Shown: positions 36,063 to 44,886, counted from the first letter of the stretch. The stretch is DNA of 64,000 bases from JAICUY01 sp963716585 (GCA_963716585.1 CAVQTN010000002.1:496001-560000), one strand, 5' to 3'. Numbers and translations: made by a program. The notes: a model not told the origin generated them from the sequence alone.

Positions 36063-36208
36063 GGTCAAAAGTCGGCCTGATCAGCGTTCGTCGCCTGCAG
36101 CGCCCTGCCGAGAACTCACCTCGAGCAGATTCGCGCTCAGTACGGCCGGCGGTTCGACTTGGTCAACCCGCCCGACGGGTCCAATGCGGACCACACCGAC
36201 ATCTGTCC
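36063..36208. mobile_element. MITE-like element, copy 2
   Basis: A 146-bp element related to the copy at 29937. The left end starts GGTCAAAAGTCGGCCTGA and the right end, read inward, starts GGACAGATGTCGGTGTGG. By eye the right end matches the left end of copy 1 at 24 of 31 positions. The interior differs from copy 1, with only the ends conserved. It fills the gap between pckA and the OsmC gene; no target-site duplication is evident. Confidence 0.5.
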
Positions 36209-36240
36209 ACTCGGAGCCCAGGCACCTCCCGTTGCCGCCG

Positions 36241-36684
36241 CTATTCCTCGAGGGTGGCGTCCACCGATAGCTCCACGTTACCCGCAAGTGCCTGCGAGAT
36301 CGGACAGCCGTCGCGCGCCGCCTCCGCCGCCGCGCGGAACGCGTCCGGCGTGCTCCCCGGCACGCGTCCGAGTACCTGGAGCGCCGAGGAAACCACTTTC
36401 CAGCCGTCGCCCACCTTGTCGAAGGTCACCTGGGCGCTGACGTGCAGCTCCACGGGCGGGGTGCCGGCGCGAGCAAGGCCGCCGGAGAATGCCATGGCGT
36501 AGCACGCGGCGTGGGCCGCGGCCAGCAGCTCCTCCGGCGACGTCTTGCCGCCTGCCTCCTCGGTACGTGCGGGCCAGCTGACAGGCAGGTCGGTGAACAG
36601 ACCACTGGAACCCGCACTGACGCTGCCGCTTCCCGATGCCAGGTCGCCACTCCAGGTGACCGATGCGCTGCGCACGGCTGCCAT
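36241..36684 (-). CDS. OsmC-family peroxiredoxin
   Basis: A 147-residue OsmC/Ohr-type thiol peroxidase that should reduce organic or lipid hydroperoxides. The two active cysteines are in AAHAACYAMAFSGGL and in DGCPISQALAG. SPEELLAAAHAAC is the usual helix around the first cysteine. A strong AAGGAGG ribosome binding site precedes ATG 36684. It diverges from the GNAT gene. Confidence 0.9.
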   Translation of the reverse strand: MAAVRSASVTWSGDLASGSGSVSAGSSGLFTDLPVSWPARTEEAGGKTSPEELLAAAHAACYAMAFSGGLARAGTPPVELHVSAQVTFDKVGDGWKVVSSALQVLGRVPGSTPDAFRAAAEAARDGCPISQALAGNVELSVDATLEE

Positions 36685-36739
36685 GTCGATCGCTCCTCCT
36701 TGTATCCTGCGGACCGTATACAGCCTACTTCAGTGACCG

Positions 36740-37366
36740 ATGCCTGACGATCAGCCACCCCCCGCACATTCACTGCCGATCATCCGCGGCGAGCATGTCT
36801 ACCTGCGCCCCGCCGAGCGCGCCGACCTGCCGGTCTTCGTCCGCTGGCTGAGCGATGCCGAGACGACCCGCAACCTCGCGCTGCGATCGCCACTCAGCAT
36901 GCCGATGGAGGAGAGCTGGTTCGAGACGATGGTGGCGGCGCACGGCAAGTCGCAGTACCACTTCGTCATCTGCCTGCTGGGCGACGGCCGGCCGATCGGA
37001 ACCATCGGCTTCCACCGTGTCGACCACGAGAACGGCGGAGCGGAGTTCGGGATCGCCATCGGCGAGAAGGCCGAATGGGACAAGGGCTACGGGACCGATG
37101 CGCTCAATGCCATCTGCGACTTCGGCTTCGGCGCGCTGCGCCTTGAGCGCATCGAGCTGGACGTGGATGCCGGCAATGCACGGGCGCGGCGCTCCTACGA
37201 GAAGGCCGGCTTCGTGCTCGAGGGGACCCTCCGGCACGCGCATTTCAGCGAGGGCGAACCGCACGACCTGGAGCGCATGGCCCTGCTCCGCGACGAGTGG
37301 CTGGCACAGCCACGTCGCCGCAGCTGGCAGTACCTGACCGATACCGCAGCAGCTCGGCCCGCCTGA
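36740..37366 (+). CDS. GNAT acetyltransferase, RimJ/RimL type
   Basis: A 208-residue N-acetyltransferase. RGEHVYLRPAERADLPVFVRWL opens the fold, the acetyl-CoA loop is EWDKGYGTDALNA, and LERIELDVDAGNARARRSYEKAGF is the C-terminal motif typical of the RimJ/RimL and spermidine acetyltransferase group. The substrate cannot be told from sequence. It starts at ATG 36740, 56 bp from the divergent OsmC gene. Confidence 0.85.
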   Translation: MPDDQPPPAHSLPIIRGEHVYLRPAERADLPVFVRWLSDAETTRNLALRSPLSMPMEESWFETMVAAHGKSQYHFVICLLGDGRPIGTIGFHRVDHENGGAEFGIAIGEKAEWDKGYGTDALNAICDFGFGALRLERIELDVDAGNARARRSYEKAGFVLEGTLRHAHFSEGEPHDLERMALLRDEWLAQPRRRSWQYLTDTAAARPA

Positions 37367-37420
37367 ACAGCGACGCCGCAACCGACCCGCGGCCTTGCTC
37401 CCCCGCGGCCCTTGCTCGGG

Positions 37421-37426
37421 TACGAT
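37421..37426 (+). promoter_or_regulatory. -10 box TACGAT, leaderless start
   Basis: TACGAT ends six bases before GTG 37433 of the GalT-like gene. This spacing supports GTG 37433 as the start over the TTG at 37412, which lies upstream of the box. Confidence 0.5.
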
Positions 37427-37432
37427 GCCGCC

Positions 37433-38434
37433 GTGTTCGAGCTGCGCCGCGACCCTGTCACCGGCTGGTGGTCGGCGATCGTCACCGACCGGACGTTCGA
37501 GCACAGCTCGTTCGCCGTCCATGCGCTGCCGGTGGAGGGCAGCCACTGCCGGCATTGCGACGATGCGCCGCCCGACGCGGCCGAAGACGCCATCCAGCGC
37601 CGGACCCTGCGACCAAACGCGTTCCACCGCATCGACTCGTCGAAGGAGAGCGCCGCGCAGCTGAGCCTCTCGGAAGTGGAGACCTCCAGCGGATCGTGGG
37701 AGATCCTCACCGGGCCGCGCGCGCACCACGAGCGCCTGGCGGATGCGCCGCCGCACCTGGCCAGGGCCCTGCTCACCACCCTGCGGGACACGATGCGCGC
37801 CATCGGCGACGAGCCACGTCCGGCGGACGAGGCGCGCTACATCCAGGTCGTGCAGAGCTACGGCATGCAGGCCGGGTCACGCAGCCAGCACCTCAACCTG
37901 GAGCTGTACGCCATCCCGCAGATCCCGCATTGGGTCGCCGAGGAGATCGGCGGCGGCGCGCGCTTCCAGATCAAGAGCCGCACCTGCGTGTGGTGCGGGC
38001 TGGCGGCCGCCGAGGAGGCCGCCGACGAGCGGCTGGTGCTGGCCGATGCGCATGCCGTGGTGTTCGCGCCGGCCGCCAGCCGATCGGCCTTCGAGCTGAT
38101 GATCGTCCCGCGCGAGCACGCCGCCGACTTCACGGCGCTCGACGACTACGGCATCGCCGCGGCGGCCGCCACGCTGCAGAAGGCACTTCGTTCGCTCGAC
38201 GCGCTGGGCGATCCGCCGTACAACCTGTTCCTCCACACGTCTCCGGTCGGCGAGCGGCTGGACCAGACGTTCCACTGGCACTGGGAGATCCATCCCCGCC
38301 TGCGCGTGATCGCCGGGCTTGAGCGCGCCACTGCGCTGGCCGTCAACCCGGCTGCGCCCGAGTACGCCGCCGAGGTGCTGCGCACCCACCTGCATCGGGC
38401 CACCGCAGGTCCGGCGGCCGAGGCGAGGCTGTAA
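37433..38434 (+). CDS. GalT-like nucleotidyltransferase (HIT superfamily)
   Basis: A 333-residue protein of the galactose-1-phosphate uridylyltransferase group. FELRRDPVTGWWSAIV is the usual N-terminus. Zinc pairs appear as CRHC and CVWC. The catalytic histidine motif is FHWHWEIHP. The conserved HHE-type segment is replaced by SQHLNLELY, so the true substrate may be another sugar-1-phosphate or a nucleoside phosphate. GTG 37433 is chosen because it gives the family N-terminus and has a TACGAT box six bases upstream. Confidence 0.8.
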   Translation: MFELRRDPVTGWWSAIVTDRTFEHSSFAVHALPVEGSHCRHCDDAPPDAAEDAIQRRTLRPNAFHRIDSSKESAAQLSLSEVETSSGSWEILTGPRAHHERLADAPPHLARALLTTLRDTMRAIGDEPRPADEARYIQVVQSYGMQAGSRSQHLNLELYAIPQIPHWVAEEIGGGARFQIKSRTCVWCGLAAAEEAADERLVLADAHAVVFAPAASRSAFELMIVPREHAADFTALDDYGIAAAAATLQKALRSLDALGDPPYNLFLHTSPVGERLDQTFHWHWEIHPRLRVIAGLERATALAVNPAAPEYAAEVLRTHLHRATAGPAAEARL

Positions 38435-38496
38435 CAGGTGGACGGACCGATGCGTCAAGGGACGGACTACGCGGCGAGGCATGTGCGGAGGACGAG

Positions 38497-39084
38497 GTGC
38501 TCTCGATGGCATTCCAGGGACGCTCGACGGTGGACTCGCCGTCCATGAGCCTCCCGCGCACCGCAGAACCAACCCGAGAAGCGGCCTTCGACCGCCTCTT
38601 CGAGGAATTCTCGGCCGCCATCTACAACTACGTGCTGCGCATGGTCGCCGATCGCGACCGCGCCGCCGACATCACCCAGGACACCTTCATCAAGGCCTAC
38701 CGCAAGATCGACTCGCTGACCGACGACGCCTCGGTGCGCTCGTGGCTGTACCGGATCGCCACGAACACCGCGATCGACGAGATGCGCCGCCGCAAGTTCG
38801 TGGTGCGCATGGACGACGAGCAGCCGCACAACGAGCGCGCCGACGGCCGGCCCGGCCCCGAGGCACAGGTCATGTCGACCGTGCTCGACGAGCGACTGCA
38901 ACGCGCGCTGCTGCGCCTCAAGCCGGAACGCCGCCAGTGCCTGCTGCTGAGCGACCTCGAGGACATGAGCGCGCAGCAGATAGGCGACGTGATGGGCCTC
39001 AGCTACGGAGCCGTTCGCACCCTCCTGTGCCGAGCACGGGGTGACATGCGCCGCCACCTGGCGACGGAGGGCCTGACCCGATGA
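38497..39084 (+). CDS. ECF sigma factor
   Basis: A 195-residue ECF sigma factor. Region 2 reads RLFEEFSAAIYNYVLRMV and DRAADITQDTFIKAYRKID. Region 4 reads LKPERRQCLLLSDLEDMSAQQIG, then VMGLSYGAVRTLLCRARGDMRR. GTG 38497 has GGAG at good spacing; ATG 38506 is the alternative. The stop overlaps the ATG of the zinc-finger anti-sigma gene. Confidence 0.9.
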   Translation: MLSMAFQGRSTVDSPSMSLPRTAEPTREAAFDRLFEEFSAAIYNYVLRMVADRDRAADITQDTFIKAYRKIDSLTDDASVRSWLYRIATNTAIDEMRRRKFVVRMDDEQPHNERADGRPGPEAQVMSTVLDERLQRALLRLKPERRQCLLLSDLEDMSAQQIGDVMGLSYGAVRTLLCRARGDMRRHLATEGLTR

Positions 39085-40685
39085 ACCACGTCGATGAGCT
39101 GATCAGCGCGTCGCTGTCCAATGACCTGACCGATGCGGAGCGCGAGCAGATGAACGCGCACCTCACCCGCTGCGAGCGCTGCCGCGACACGCTGGCCGCC
39201 TTCGCCGACCAGCGCCGCCTGATCTCCGGCATGCGCCACGTCCCGGTGCCACGTGATCTCGCGCCCCGCATCCGGACCGGCATCGAGACGGGACGCCGCC
39301 CCGGCGTGGCCTGGTGGCGTCGCCCGGGCGGCATCGTGGCCATCGCCGCGTCCGTGACGACCGCGGTCGCCGCGCTCCTGCTGGCCGTCCTGATCTTCAG
39401 GCCCGCCTCGCCGTTCGTGGCTGCCTCACCGTCAGCGACGGACAGCCCGAGTCAGCAGCCGAGTGCCAGCGTCGCGCCGACGCAGCCCGCCGCGACGCCG
39501 AGCCCGGCGCCATCGGCCCAGGCCACCCCGCCGGCGGTGCCGGCCAGCGAACCGGCGGGTCATTTCGCCTTTGTCCTCACCAACGGAAACGCGCAACTGA
39601 GCTTCGTCCGCACCGACGGCAGGACCACCGACATCAATGTCCAGCGCAGCGGCGCGCCGTCGCGCGCCTCGGTGTCGCCGGACGGGCGCTGGCTGGCCTT
39701 CCGCATCGACGGCGAGCTTTCCGGGCTGTCGCAGTTCTATGTCTACGGCCTGCACGACGGCACCCTCGTCGACCTGGGCCAGTCCCTGGTACCGAGCTAC
39801 GGCCTCGGCGAGGAGCTTGCCTGGTCGCCCGACTCCACCTACCTCGCCTACACGCTGACGAGCCAGGCTGCCACCACCGATGTCTGGACCTTCGAGACGC
39901 TGGGCGGCAACATCCAACAGATCACGAACACCGGCGATGCCTACGCCGGCAGCTGGATGTCCGACACGCGCGATGTCCTCTGGGTCAGCCGCGCAGCCGC
40001 TCAGCCGACGAGCTACCTCGTCCAGGTCGAGGGCGAAGGCATCAACCCGCCGTTCGATCCGTCCGCCGCGGCCGTCGAGACGCAGGCTGCGACGTTCGGC
40101 CCGCTCGTCGCGCCCGACGGCAGGCACGCCATCTTCTGGCGCGGGTCGATGGGCACGCCGGGCGGCCACTGGTCGTTCTCCGAGGGCGCCATGCCGTGGC
40201 TGGCCGACGTGTCGGCCGCCGGCGAGCTCGACTTCGCCAACGCACGGCAGGTCTTCTCGACGCTGGCCGGTGGTCGTGAGATGTTCCGTGGCGCATCGGT
40301 TACCTGGGGGCCGGACAGCGATGCGTTCGCGGTGTGGAACGCGCAGTGGACCGGCGTGCCACAGGGCGATCGGTTCCCCGACTCGACGCGCGTCTACTTC
40401 GGCCACGTCAGCAATGCCGAGCTCATCACCGCGGCGGAGACGCTCGACCCCGCGGATACCAGTGGCGCGACGACGATCGTCGACGTGGCACTGGCCGGCG
40501 ACGGCAACCACCTCGCGCTCACCGTTCAGACCGCGCCCGGCGCCGAGGGCGGCGCCTACGGACCGACCGCCCAGCTGCGACTGATCACCCGCGGCTATGG
40601 CACCGATCCGGACCAGATCCAGGTCATCGGGCAGGACAGGACCTGGAACGGGCCGGCGGTCTACTCGCCGGCCGCCCAGCCGTAG
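39081..40685 (+). CDS. Zinc-finger anti-sigma factor with beta-propeller-like exported domain
   Basis: A 534-residue membrane protein. Residues 1-50 hold the ZAS motif (HLTRCERC), which binds the partner sigma factor. A transmembrane helix lies at about 89-110. A Ser/Pro/Ala-rich linker follows to about residue 150. The outer domain has TolB/WD40-like repeats such as SPDGRWLAFRIDG, SPDSTYLAYTLTS, APDGRHAIFWRG and GPDSDAFAVWN, so it may sense a ligand outside the cell. ATG 39081 overlaps the sigma gene stop. Confidence 0.85.
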   Translation: MNHVDELISASLSNDLTDAEREQMNAHLTRCERCRDTLAAFADQRRLISGMRHVPVPRDLAPRIRTGIETGRRPGVAWWRRPGGIVAIAASVTTAVAALLLAVLIFRPASPFVAASPSATDSPSQQPSASVAPTQPAATPSPAPSAQATPPAVPASEPAGHFAFVLTNGNAQLSFVRTDGRTTDINVQRSGAPSRASVSPDGRWLAFRIDGELSGLSQFYVYGLHDGTLVDLGQSLVPSYGLGEELAWSPDSTYLAYTLTSQAATTDVWTFETLGGNIQQITNTGDAYAGSWMSDTRDVLWVSRAAAQPTSYLVQVEGEGINPPFDPSAAAVETQAATFGPLVAPDGRHAIFWRGSMGTPGGHWSFSEGAMPWLADVSAAGELDFANARQVFSTLAGGREMFRGASVTWGPDSDAFAVWNAQWTGVPQGDRFPDSTRVYFGHVSNAELITAAETLDPADTSGATTIVDVALAGDGNHLALTVQTAPGAEGGAYGPTAQLRLITRGYGTDPDQIQVIGQDRTWNGPAVYSPAAQP

Positions 40686-40740
40686 CCGCGGGGCTGAGGC
40701 TAGCGCGGCGGCTGAGTCCGCGGCGCCAGGGCTGCCGCGC

Positions 40741-40761
40741 TTGAGTCGCCAGGTGACTCAA
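40741..40761. repeat. Fifth copy of the short palindrome
   Basis: TTGAGTCGCC-A-GGTGACTCAA is a near-perfect palindrome with one mismatch. The 18-base core is the same as in the copy at 600-619, 40 kb away. It lies in the gap between the anti-sigma gene and the pyr promoter. Confidence 0.6.
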
Positions 40762-40847
40762 CAGGAGTGAAGGTGCGGCGACGACGGAGCGCCGTCGTTC
40801 ATGAATCCCGCCGACTCAACTCGACCGGGGACAGCCCCAACCCGCGC

Positions 40848-40853
40848 TATACT
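40848..40853 (+). promoter_or_regulatory. -10 box of the pyr operon
   Basis: TATACT is an almost ideal -10 box about 46 bases before pyrR. No good -35 element is seen at 17 bp. A transcript from near 40860 would carry the hairpin at 40871-40888. Confidence 0.5.
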
Positions 40854-40870
40854 CGCGCCGACCCTTTAAC

Positions 40871-40888
40871 GCGGTCCGGAGAGACCGC
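40871..40888 (+). promoter_or_regulatory. PyrR-binding RNA hairpin next to the pyrR ribosome binding site
   Basis: GCGGTC-CGGAGA-GACCGC is a perfect six-pair stem with a six-base loop. The sequence UCCGGAGAGAC matches the loop consensus of PyrR binding sites (UCCNGNGAGRY). The ribosome binding site AGGAG starts three bases after the stem. PyrR with bound UMP would thus cover the start region, the mode known for mycobacterial pyrR. No terminator/antiterminator pair is visible. Confidence 0.65.
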
Positions 40889-40899
40889 CAAGGAGCGCC

Positions 40900-41451
40900 A
40901 TGCCCGACCGTCTCATCCTCGACGCCGACGACGTGCGTCGCGCCCTGACCCGCATCGCTCACGAGATCGTGGAGCGCCATGGCGGGACCAGTGATCTGGT
41001 GCTGGTCGGCCTGCGCACGCGTGGCGTGCCGCTGGCGCGACGGCTGGCGGGCCTGATCGAGCAGCACGAGGGCGTCAGCCTGGCGGTCGGCTCGCTGGAC
41101 ATCACCTACTACCGCGACGACCTGACGAAGCTGGCCCATGCGCCGATCGTCAAGCGCAGCGATGCCATGCCCGATGTCGCCGGCCGCACCGTCGTGCTGG
41201 TCGACGACGTGCTGTTCACCGGACGGACCGTGCGCGCCGCCCTCGACGCGCTCACCGACCAGGGCCGCCCGCAGGCCGTGCGCCTCGCCGTGCTGGTCGA
41301 CCGCGGCCACCGCGAGCTGCCCATCCGCCCTGACCACGTGGGCAAGAACCTGCCGACCAGTCGCGACGAGCTGGTTCATGTCCGCCTGCACGAGACGGAT
41401 GGCGTCGACGACGAGGTCGTCATCGGGCGCGCATCCGCCCCGGCCGCGTGA
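40900..41451 (+). CDS. pyrR: Bifunctional pyr operon regulator / uracil phosphoribosyltransferase
   Basis: A 183-residue PyrR. The PRPP-binding motif is TVVLVDDVLFTGRTVRAAL. The N-terminus DADDVRRALTRIAHEIVERH and LDITYYRDDL are typical. It binds pyr mRNA in response to UMP and also salvages uracil. It heads pyrR-pyrB-pyrC, all with start/stop overlaps, and a matching RNA hairpin precedes it. Confidence 0.95.
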   Translation: MPDRLILDADDVRRALTRIAHEIVERHGGTSDLVLVGLRTRGVPLARRLAGLIEQHEGVSLAVGSLDITYYRDDLTKLAHAPIVKRSDAMPDVAGRTVVLVDDVLFTGRTVRAALDALTDQGRPQAVRLAVLVDRGHRELPIRPDHVGKNLPTSRDELVHVRLHETDGVDDEVVIGRASAPAA

Positions 41452-42371
41452 CGGCTTCGCCGGCCGCCTGGCCGCACCGCCACCTGCTCGACGTCGATGT
41501 CCTCACACGCGCCGAGCTGGAACGCGCGCTGGACCTGGCCGTGGAAATGCGCGGGCTGCGCGGCACGGACGCCCGGCCGCTGCGCGGCGAGGTCATCGGG
41601 CTCGCCTTCTACGAGCCGTCGACCCGCACGCGGGTGAGCTTTGAGCTCGCGGCCAAGGCGCTCGGCGCCGCGACCGTGGACCTGAGCATCGCTGCCAGCA
41701 GTGTGGCGAAGGGCGAGTCGTTGGCCGACACGCTCCGCACCCTGGTGCGCACCGGCGTCACAACGATCGTGCTGCGTCACGCGATGAGCGGTGCGCCGTA
41801 CCTCGCCGCGCGAGCCACGACCGCGCGCGTCGTGAACGCCGGCGACGGGCAGCACGCCCATCCGACCCAGGCGCTGGCCGACGCCCTGACGCTGCGCGAG
41901 CGGCTGGGCACGCTCGAGGGTCGCAAGATCGCGATCGTCGGCGACATCATCCATTCGCGCGTCGCGCGCTCAAACCTGCACGCGTTGAGGTCACTCGGCG
42001 CATCGGTCTGGCTGGCCGGCCCGCCCGCCTTCGTGCGCGGCTTCGATGCCTGGCCGGGCGTCGCCGTGGCGCCCATCGAGGAGGCGCTGGCCGATGCGGA
42101 TGCGGTGATGACGCTGCGCCTGCAGATCGAGCGCGAGGCCGGCGGCGGCATTCCGTCGCTGCGCGAGTACGCAGCCCGGTGGGGCATCGACGAGGAGCGA
42201 ATGGCGCTCGCGCGGCCCGATGCGCCGATCCTGCACCCCGGGCCGACGAACGAAGGGGTCGAGATCAGTGCCTCCCTCGCCTCCGGCGAGCGGAGCCTGA
42301 TCGGCCGCCAGGTCGAGAACGGGGTACCGATGCGCATGGCGCTGCTGAGCCTGTTGTCGGGCGCGGCCTGA
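41448..42371 (+). CDS. pyrB: Aspartate carbamoyltransferase catalytic chain
   Basis: A 307-residue PyrB that makes carbamoyl-aspartate, the first committed step of pyrimidine synthesis. The carbamoyl-phosphate site is FYEPSTRTRVSFE; GDGQHAHPTQALADALTL, then VGDIIHSRVARS and HPGPTNEGVE follow at the usual places. GTG 41448 overlaps the pyrR stop (GTGA). No pyrI is present. Confidence 0.95.
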   Translation: MTASPAAWPHRHLLDVDVLTRAELERALDLAVEMRGLRGTDARPLRGEVIGLAFYEPSTRTRVSFELAAKALGAATVDLSIAASSVAKGESLADTLRTLVRTGVTTIVLRHAMSGAPYLAARATTARVVNAGDGQHAHPTQALADALTLRERLGTLEGRKIAIVGDIIHSRVARSNLHALRSLGASVWLAGPPAFVRGFDAWPGVAVAPIEEALADADAVMTLRLQIEREAGGGIPSLREYAARWGIDEERMALARPDAPILHPGPTNEGVEISASLASGERSLIGRQVENGVPMRMALLSLLSGAA

Positions 42372-43747
42372 TGACCCGCTTCGGCCGACTGACCGATGCG
42401 CCGGCCTCCTTTGTGCTGACCGGCGTGCGACTCGTGGACCCCTCCTCCGGGACCGACACCGTCGCTGACCTGCCGGTCGTCGAGGGCGTGATCGGAGAGG
42501 GCGCCGCCGCGCTTCCCGGTCTGCGCCGGCTGGCCGGCGAAGGGCTTGTCGCGGCACCAGGCCTGTGCGACATGCACACCCACCTGCGCGAGCCGGGCGC
42601 GGAGGCCGCCGAGACCGTGGAGAGTGGCGCACGGGCCGCCGCGCACGGCGGCTTCACGACCATCTGCGCCATGCCGAACACCGAGCCGCCGCTCGACGAA
42701 CCGGCGCGTGTTGCCTGGATCACCGCGCGCGGCGCCACGGCCGCCTGCCGGATCCGGGTTGCTGGTGTCGTGACCCGCGGACGCGGCGGCGAGCGCCTTG
42801 CCGACCTCGGTGCGCTGGCGGCTGCCGGCGTCATCGGCGTGAGTGACGACGGGAGCAGCGTGGCGTCGGCAGCCCTGGCGCGCGCGGCGCTGAGCTACCT
42901 GGCGACGTTGGGCCTGCCGCTGATCGAGCATTGCGAGGAACCGACGCTTGCCGCCGGATCGGTCATGCGCGGCGGGCCGGTCGCGATACGGCTGGGGCTC
43001 GGCGGCTGGCCGTCGAGCGCCGAGCTGACCGTGGTCCAGCGTGACATCGCGCTGGCAGCCGAGACCGGCGGGTGGGTCCATTTCACCCACCTGTCGACCG
43101 CGGCCGCGCTCGGGGCCGTGCGGAGCGCCAAGGCCAGTGGCCTGCGGGTCACATGCGACGTCACCCCCCACCACGTCGCCATGACCGATGCGTGGATTGC
43201 CGGGGATCGCCGCTTCGCCTGGGAGGAGCCGGCCTTCAACGCGTTCGCCGAACCGCTCGACGCGTCACGTGCCTACGACGCCAGCTGCCGCGTCAATCCG
43301 CCGCTCCCTTTGCGGGCCGACGCACTCGCTCTGCTCACCGGACTGGCCGACGGGACCGTCGACGCGATCGCCACCGATCACGCGCCGCACCCGCCCGAAC
43401 GGAAGGCGGTCGAATTCGGGGCTGCGGCCCCCGGCATCATCGGCCTCGAGACCGCCCTGTCGCTGGGAGTGGCGGCGGTCGACGCCGGCTGCCTCACGTT
43501 GGCTCAGCTGCTGGCCGCGCTCTCGTCGCGGCCGGCCTCGTTGATCGGCGAGCGCCGCAGCCTGGCGCCCGGCACCTCCGCCGATCTCGTCGTGTTCGAT
43601 CCGTCCGCCCGCTGGACGGTGGCAGAGGCGACGCTCGCATCGCGATCGGCGAACACGCCGCTGCTGGGCCGCGAGCTGCCCGGTGTGGTGCGGCTCACCG
43701 TCGCCGACGGCCGGATCACGTACGACGATCTGCCGGCGGCCGGCTGA
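42371..43747 (+). CDS. pyrC: Dihydroorotase, class I
   Basis: A 458-residue amidohydrolase that closes carbamoyl-aspartate to dihydroorotate. The metal site opens with DMHTHLREPG, and continues with His in EHCEEP and HHV, and Asp in ATDHAPH. FTTICAMPNTEPPLD is the usual substrate loop. ATG 42371 shares its first base with the pyrB stop (TGATG), so it is coupled to pyrB. Confidence 0.94.
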   Translation: MTRFGRLTDAPASFVLTGVRLVDPSSGTDTVADLPVVEGVIGEGAAALPGLRRLAGEGLVAAPGLCDMHTHLREPGAEAAETVESGARAAAHGGFTTICAMPNTEPPLDEPARVAWITARGATAACRIRVAGVVTRGRGGERLADLGALAAAGVIGVSDDGSSVASAALARAALSYLATLGLPLIEHCEEPTLAAGSVMRGGPVAIRLGLGGWPSSAELTVVQRDIALAAETGGWVHFTHLSTAAALGAVRSAKASGLRVTCDVTPHHVAMTDAWIAGDRRFAWEEPAFNAFAEPLDASRAYDASCRVNPPLPLRADALALLTGLADGTVDAIATDHAPHPPERKAVEFGAAAPGIIGLETALSLGVAAVDAGCLTLAQLLAALSSRPASLIGERRSLAPGTSADLVVFDPSARWTVAEATLASRSANTPLLGRELPGVVRLTVADGRITYDDLPAAG

Positions 43748-43807
43748 GCAGCTGCCTCGCCGCGGCATCGCGGCGACCCGATGTGGGACCATGCCGCCGA
43801 GCCAGCC

Positions 43808-44539
43808 ATGACCGATCAACGACTTGTCTACTTCGACTGCGCCTCGGGCGCGAGCGGTGAGATGCTGCTCGGCGCGCTGGTCGGCGCGGGACTGCTGGAG
43901 GCCGATCTGCGCGACGTGGTGGCGCCGTTGCAGAGCGCGGGCGCGGCCTTCGAGCTGCGGCTCGACGAGGTGAGCAAGGGGCCGGTGCGCGCGATCGAGC
44001 TGCGGATCACCGGCCAGGTGCCCGACGTCGACGCGCGCCTGGGCGACATGCTGACGTTGATCCGCTCCGCGCCGCTCTCGCCGGCGGTGACGCAGCGGGC
44101 CGTCGCGATCGTTACGCGGCTTGCCAGCGCGGAGGGGCATCTCGCCGGCCGGCGCCCCACCGAGGTCGCCTTCGGCGGCACCAGCGGCATCGACGACGTG
44201 GTGGTGGCCGTCGGCGTTGTCGGCGCGCTTGGCCTGCTGGAGGTGCGCAGCATGTTCTGCTCGCCGGTCAACCTGGGCGTCCCGCTGCCGGTCACTGCGG
44301 CGCTGCTGGCCGGCGCGCCGACCTATGAGGATCCGCTCGCCGGCAGCCTGGTAACGCCCATCGGCGCCGCGATCCTGGCCGAGCTCGTCGACGAGTGGCC
44401 GGCATCTCCGCCCTTCGCCGGCGGCGAGGTTGGCTACGGGGCCGGGCCGCGCGACCTGCCGAAGCCGAACGTCGTGCGCTGCTTCCTTGGATATGGGACC
44501 ATCGCAGGCACCACCACGCTTCCCGACCTCAATGAGTGA
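43808..44539 (+). CDS. larC: LarC1-like protein (DUF111 N-terminal part only)
   Basis: A 243-residue protein that matches the first part of LarC, the enzyme that puts nickel into the pincer cofactor of lactate racemase. YFDCASGASGEMLLGALVGAGL is the family opening and GGEVGYGAGPRDLPKPNVVRC its usual end of the first domain. The C-terminal catalytic LarC2 domain is absent, and the next gene in any frame is an unrelated membrane protein. In Lactobacillus LarC1 and LarC2 are joined by frameshifting, which cannot occur here. I chose ATG 43808; an in-frame ATG 43781 is also open. It sits inside the pyrimidine cluster. Confidence 0.75.
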   Translation: MTDQRLVYFDCASGASGEMLLGALVGAGLLEADLRDVVAPLQSAGAAFELRLDEVSKGPVRAIELRITGQVPDVDARLGDMLTLIRSAPLSPAVTQRAVAIVTRLASAEGHLAGRRPTEVAFGGTSGIDDVVVAVGVVGALGLLEVRSMFCSPVNLGVPLPVTAALLAGAPTYEDPLAGSLVTPIGAAILAELVDEWPASPPFAGGEVGYGAGPRDLPKPNVVRCFLGYGTIAGTTTLPDLNE

Positions 44540-44862
44540 CGTCCTTGTCGATCCGCACCAACGAGGAGCTCGACCCGAACGAGGGACCGGGCTTCGGCTG
44601 CTTCATCACCCAGGCGATCCTGTTCGCCGTGATCCTGCTCCTCGTCCCCGTCGGGCTGTTCACCTTCCATTGGCCGACCTGGCTTCTGGCCGCGCTGCTC
44701 TTCATCGACATGATCCTGCTCTTCTTCGTGAGCATGACCAGCGTCTTCCTGCTGCGCGTCTTCTTCGCCGATCGGCGCGGGGGCCGCGGCCGGCGGACGG
44801 GGGTCGCGAAGGTGCCGACCCGCGTCATCAGCAGCGACGAGGATGAGTCCGATGCGGACTGA
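44536..44862 (+). CDS. Small hypothetical membrane protein
   Basis: A 108-residue protein with two long hydrophobic segments (about 22-47 and 48-75) between an acidic N-terminus and a basic/acidic tail (DRRGGRGRR, SSDEDESDAD). No family is recognised. GTG 44536 overlaps the LarC1 stop by GTGA, so it is co-translated with it. Confidence 0.65.
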   Translation: MTSLSIRTNEELDPNEGPGFGCFITQAILFAVILLLVPVGLFTFHWPTWLLAALLFIDMILLFFVSMTSVFLLRVFFADRRGGRGRRTGVAKVPTRVISSDEDESDAD

Positions 44863-44886
44863 TCGGTCCATGCCGAGGGACCTCGC

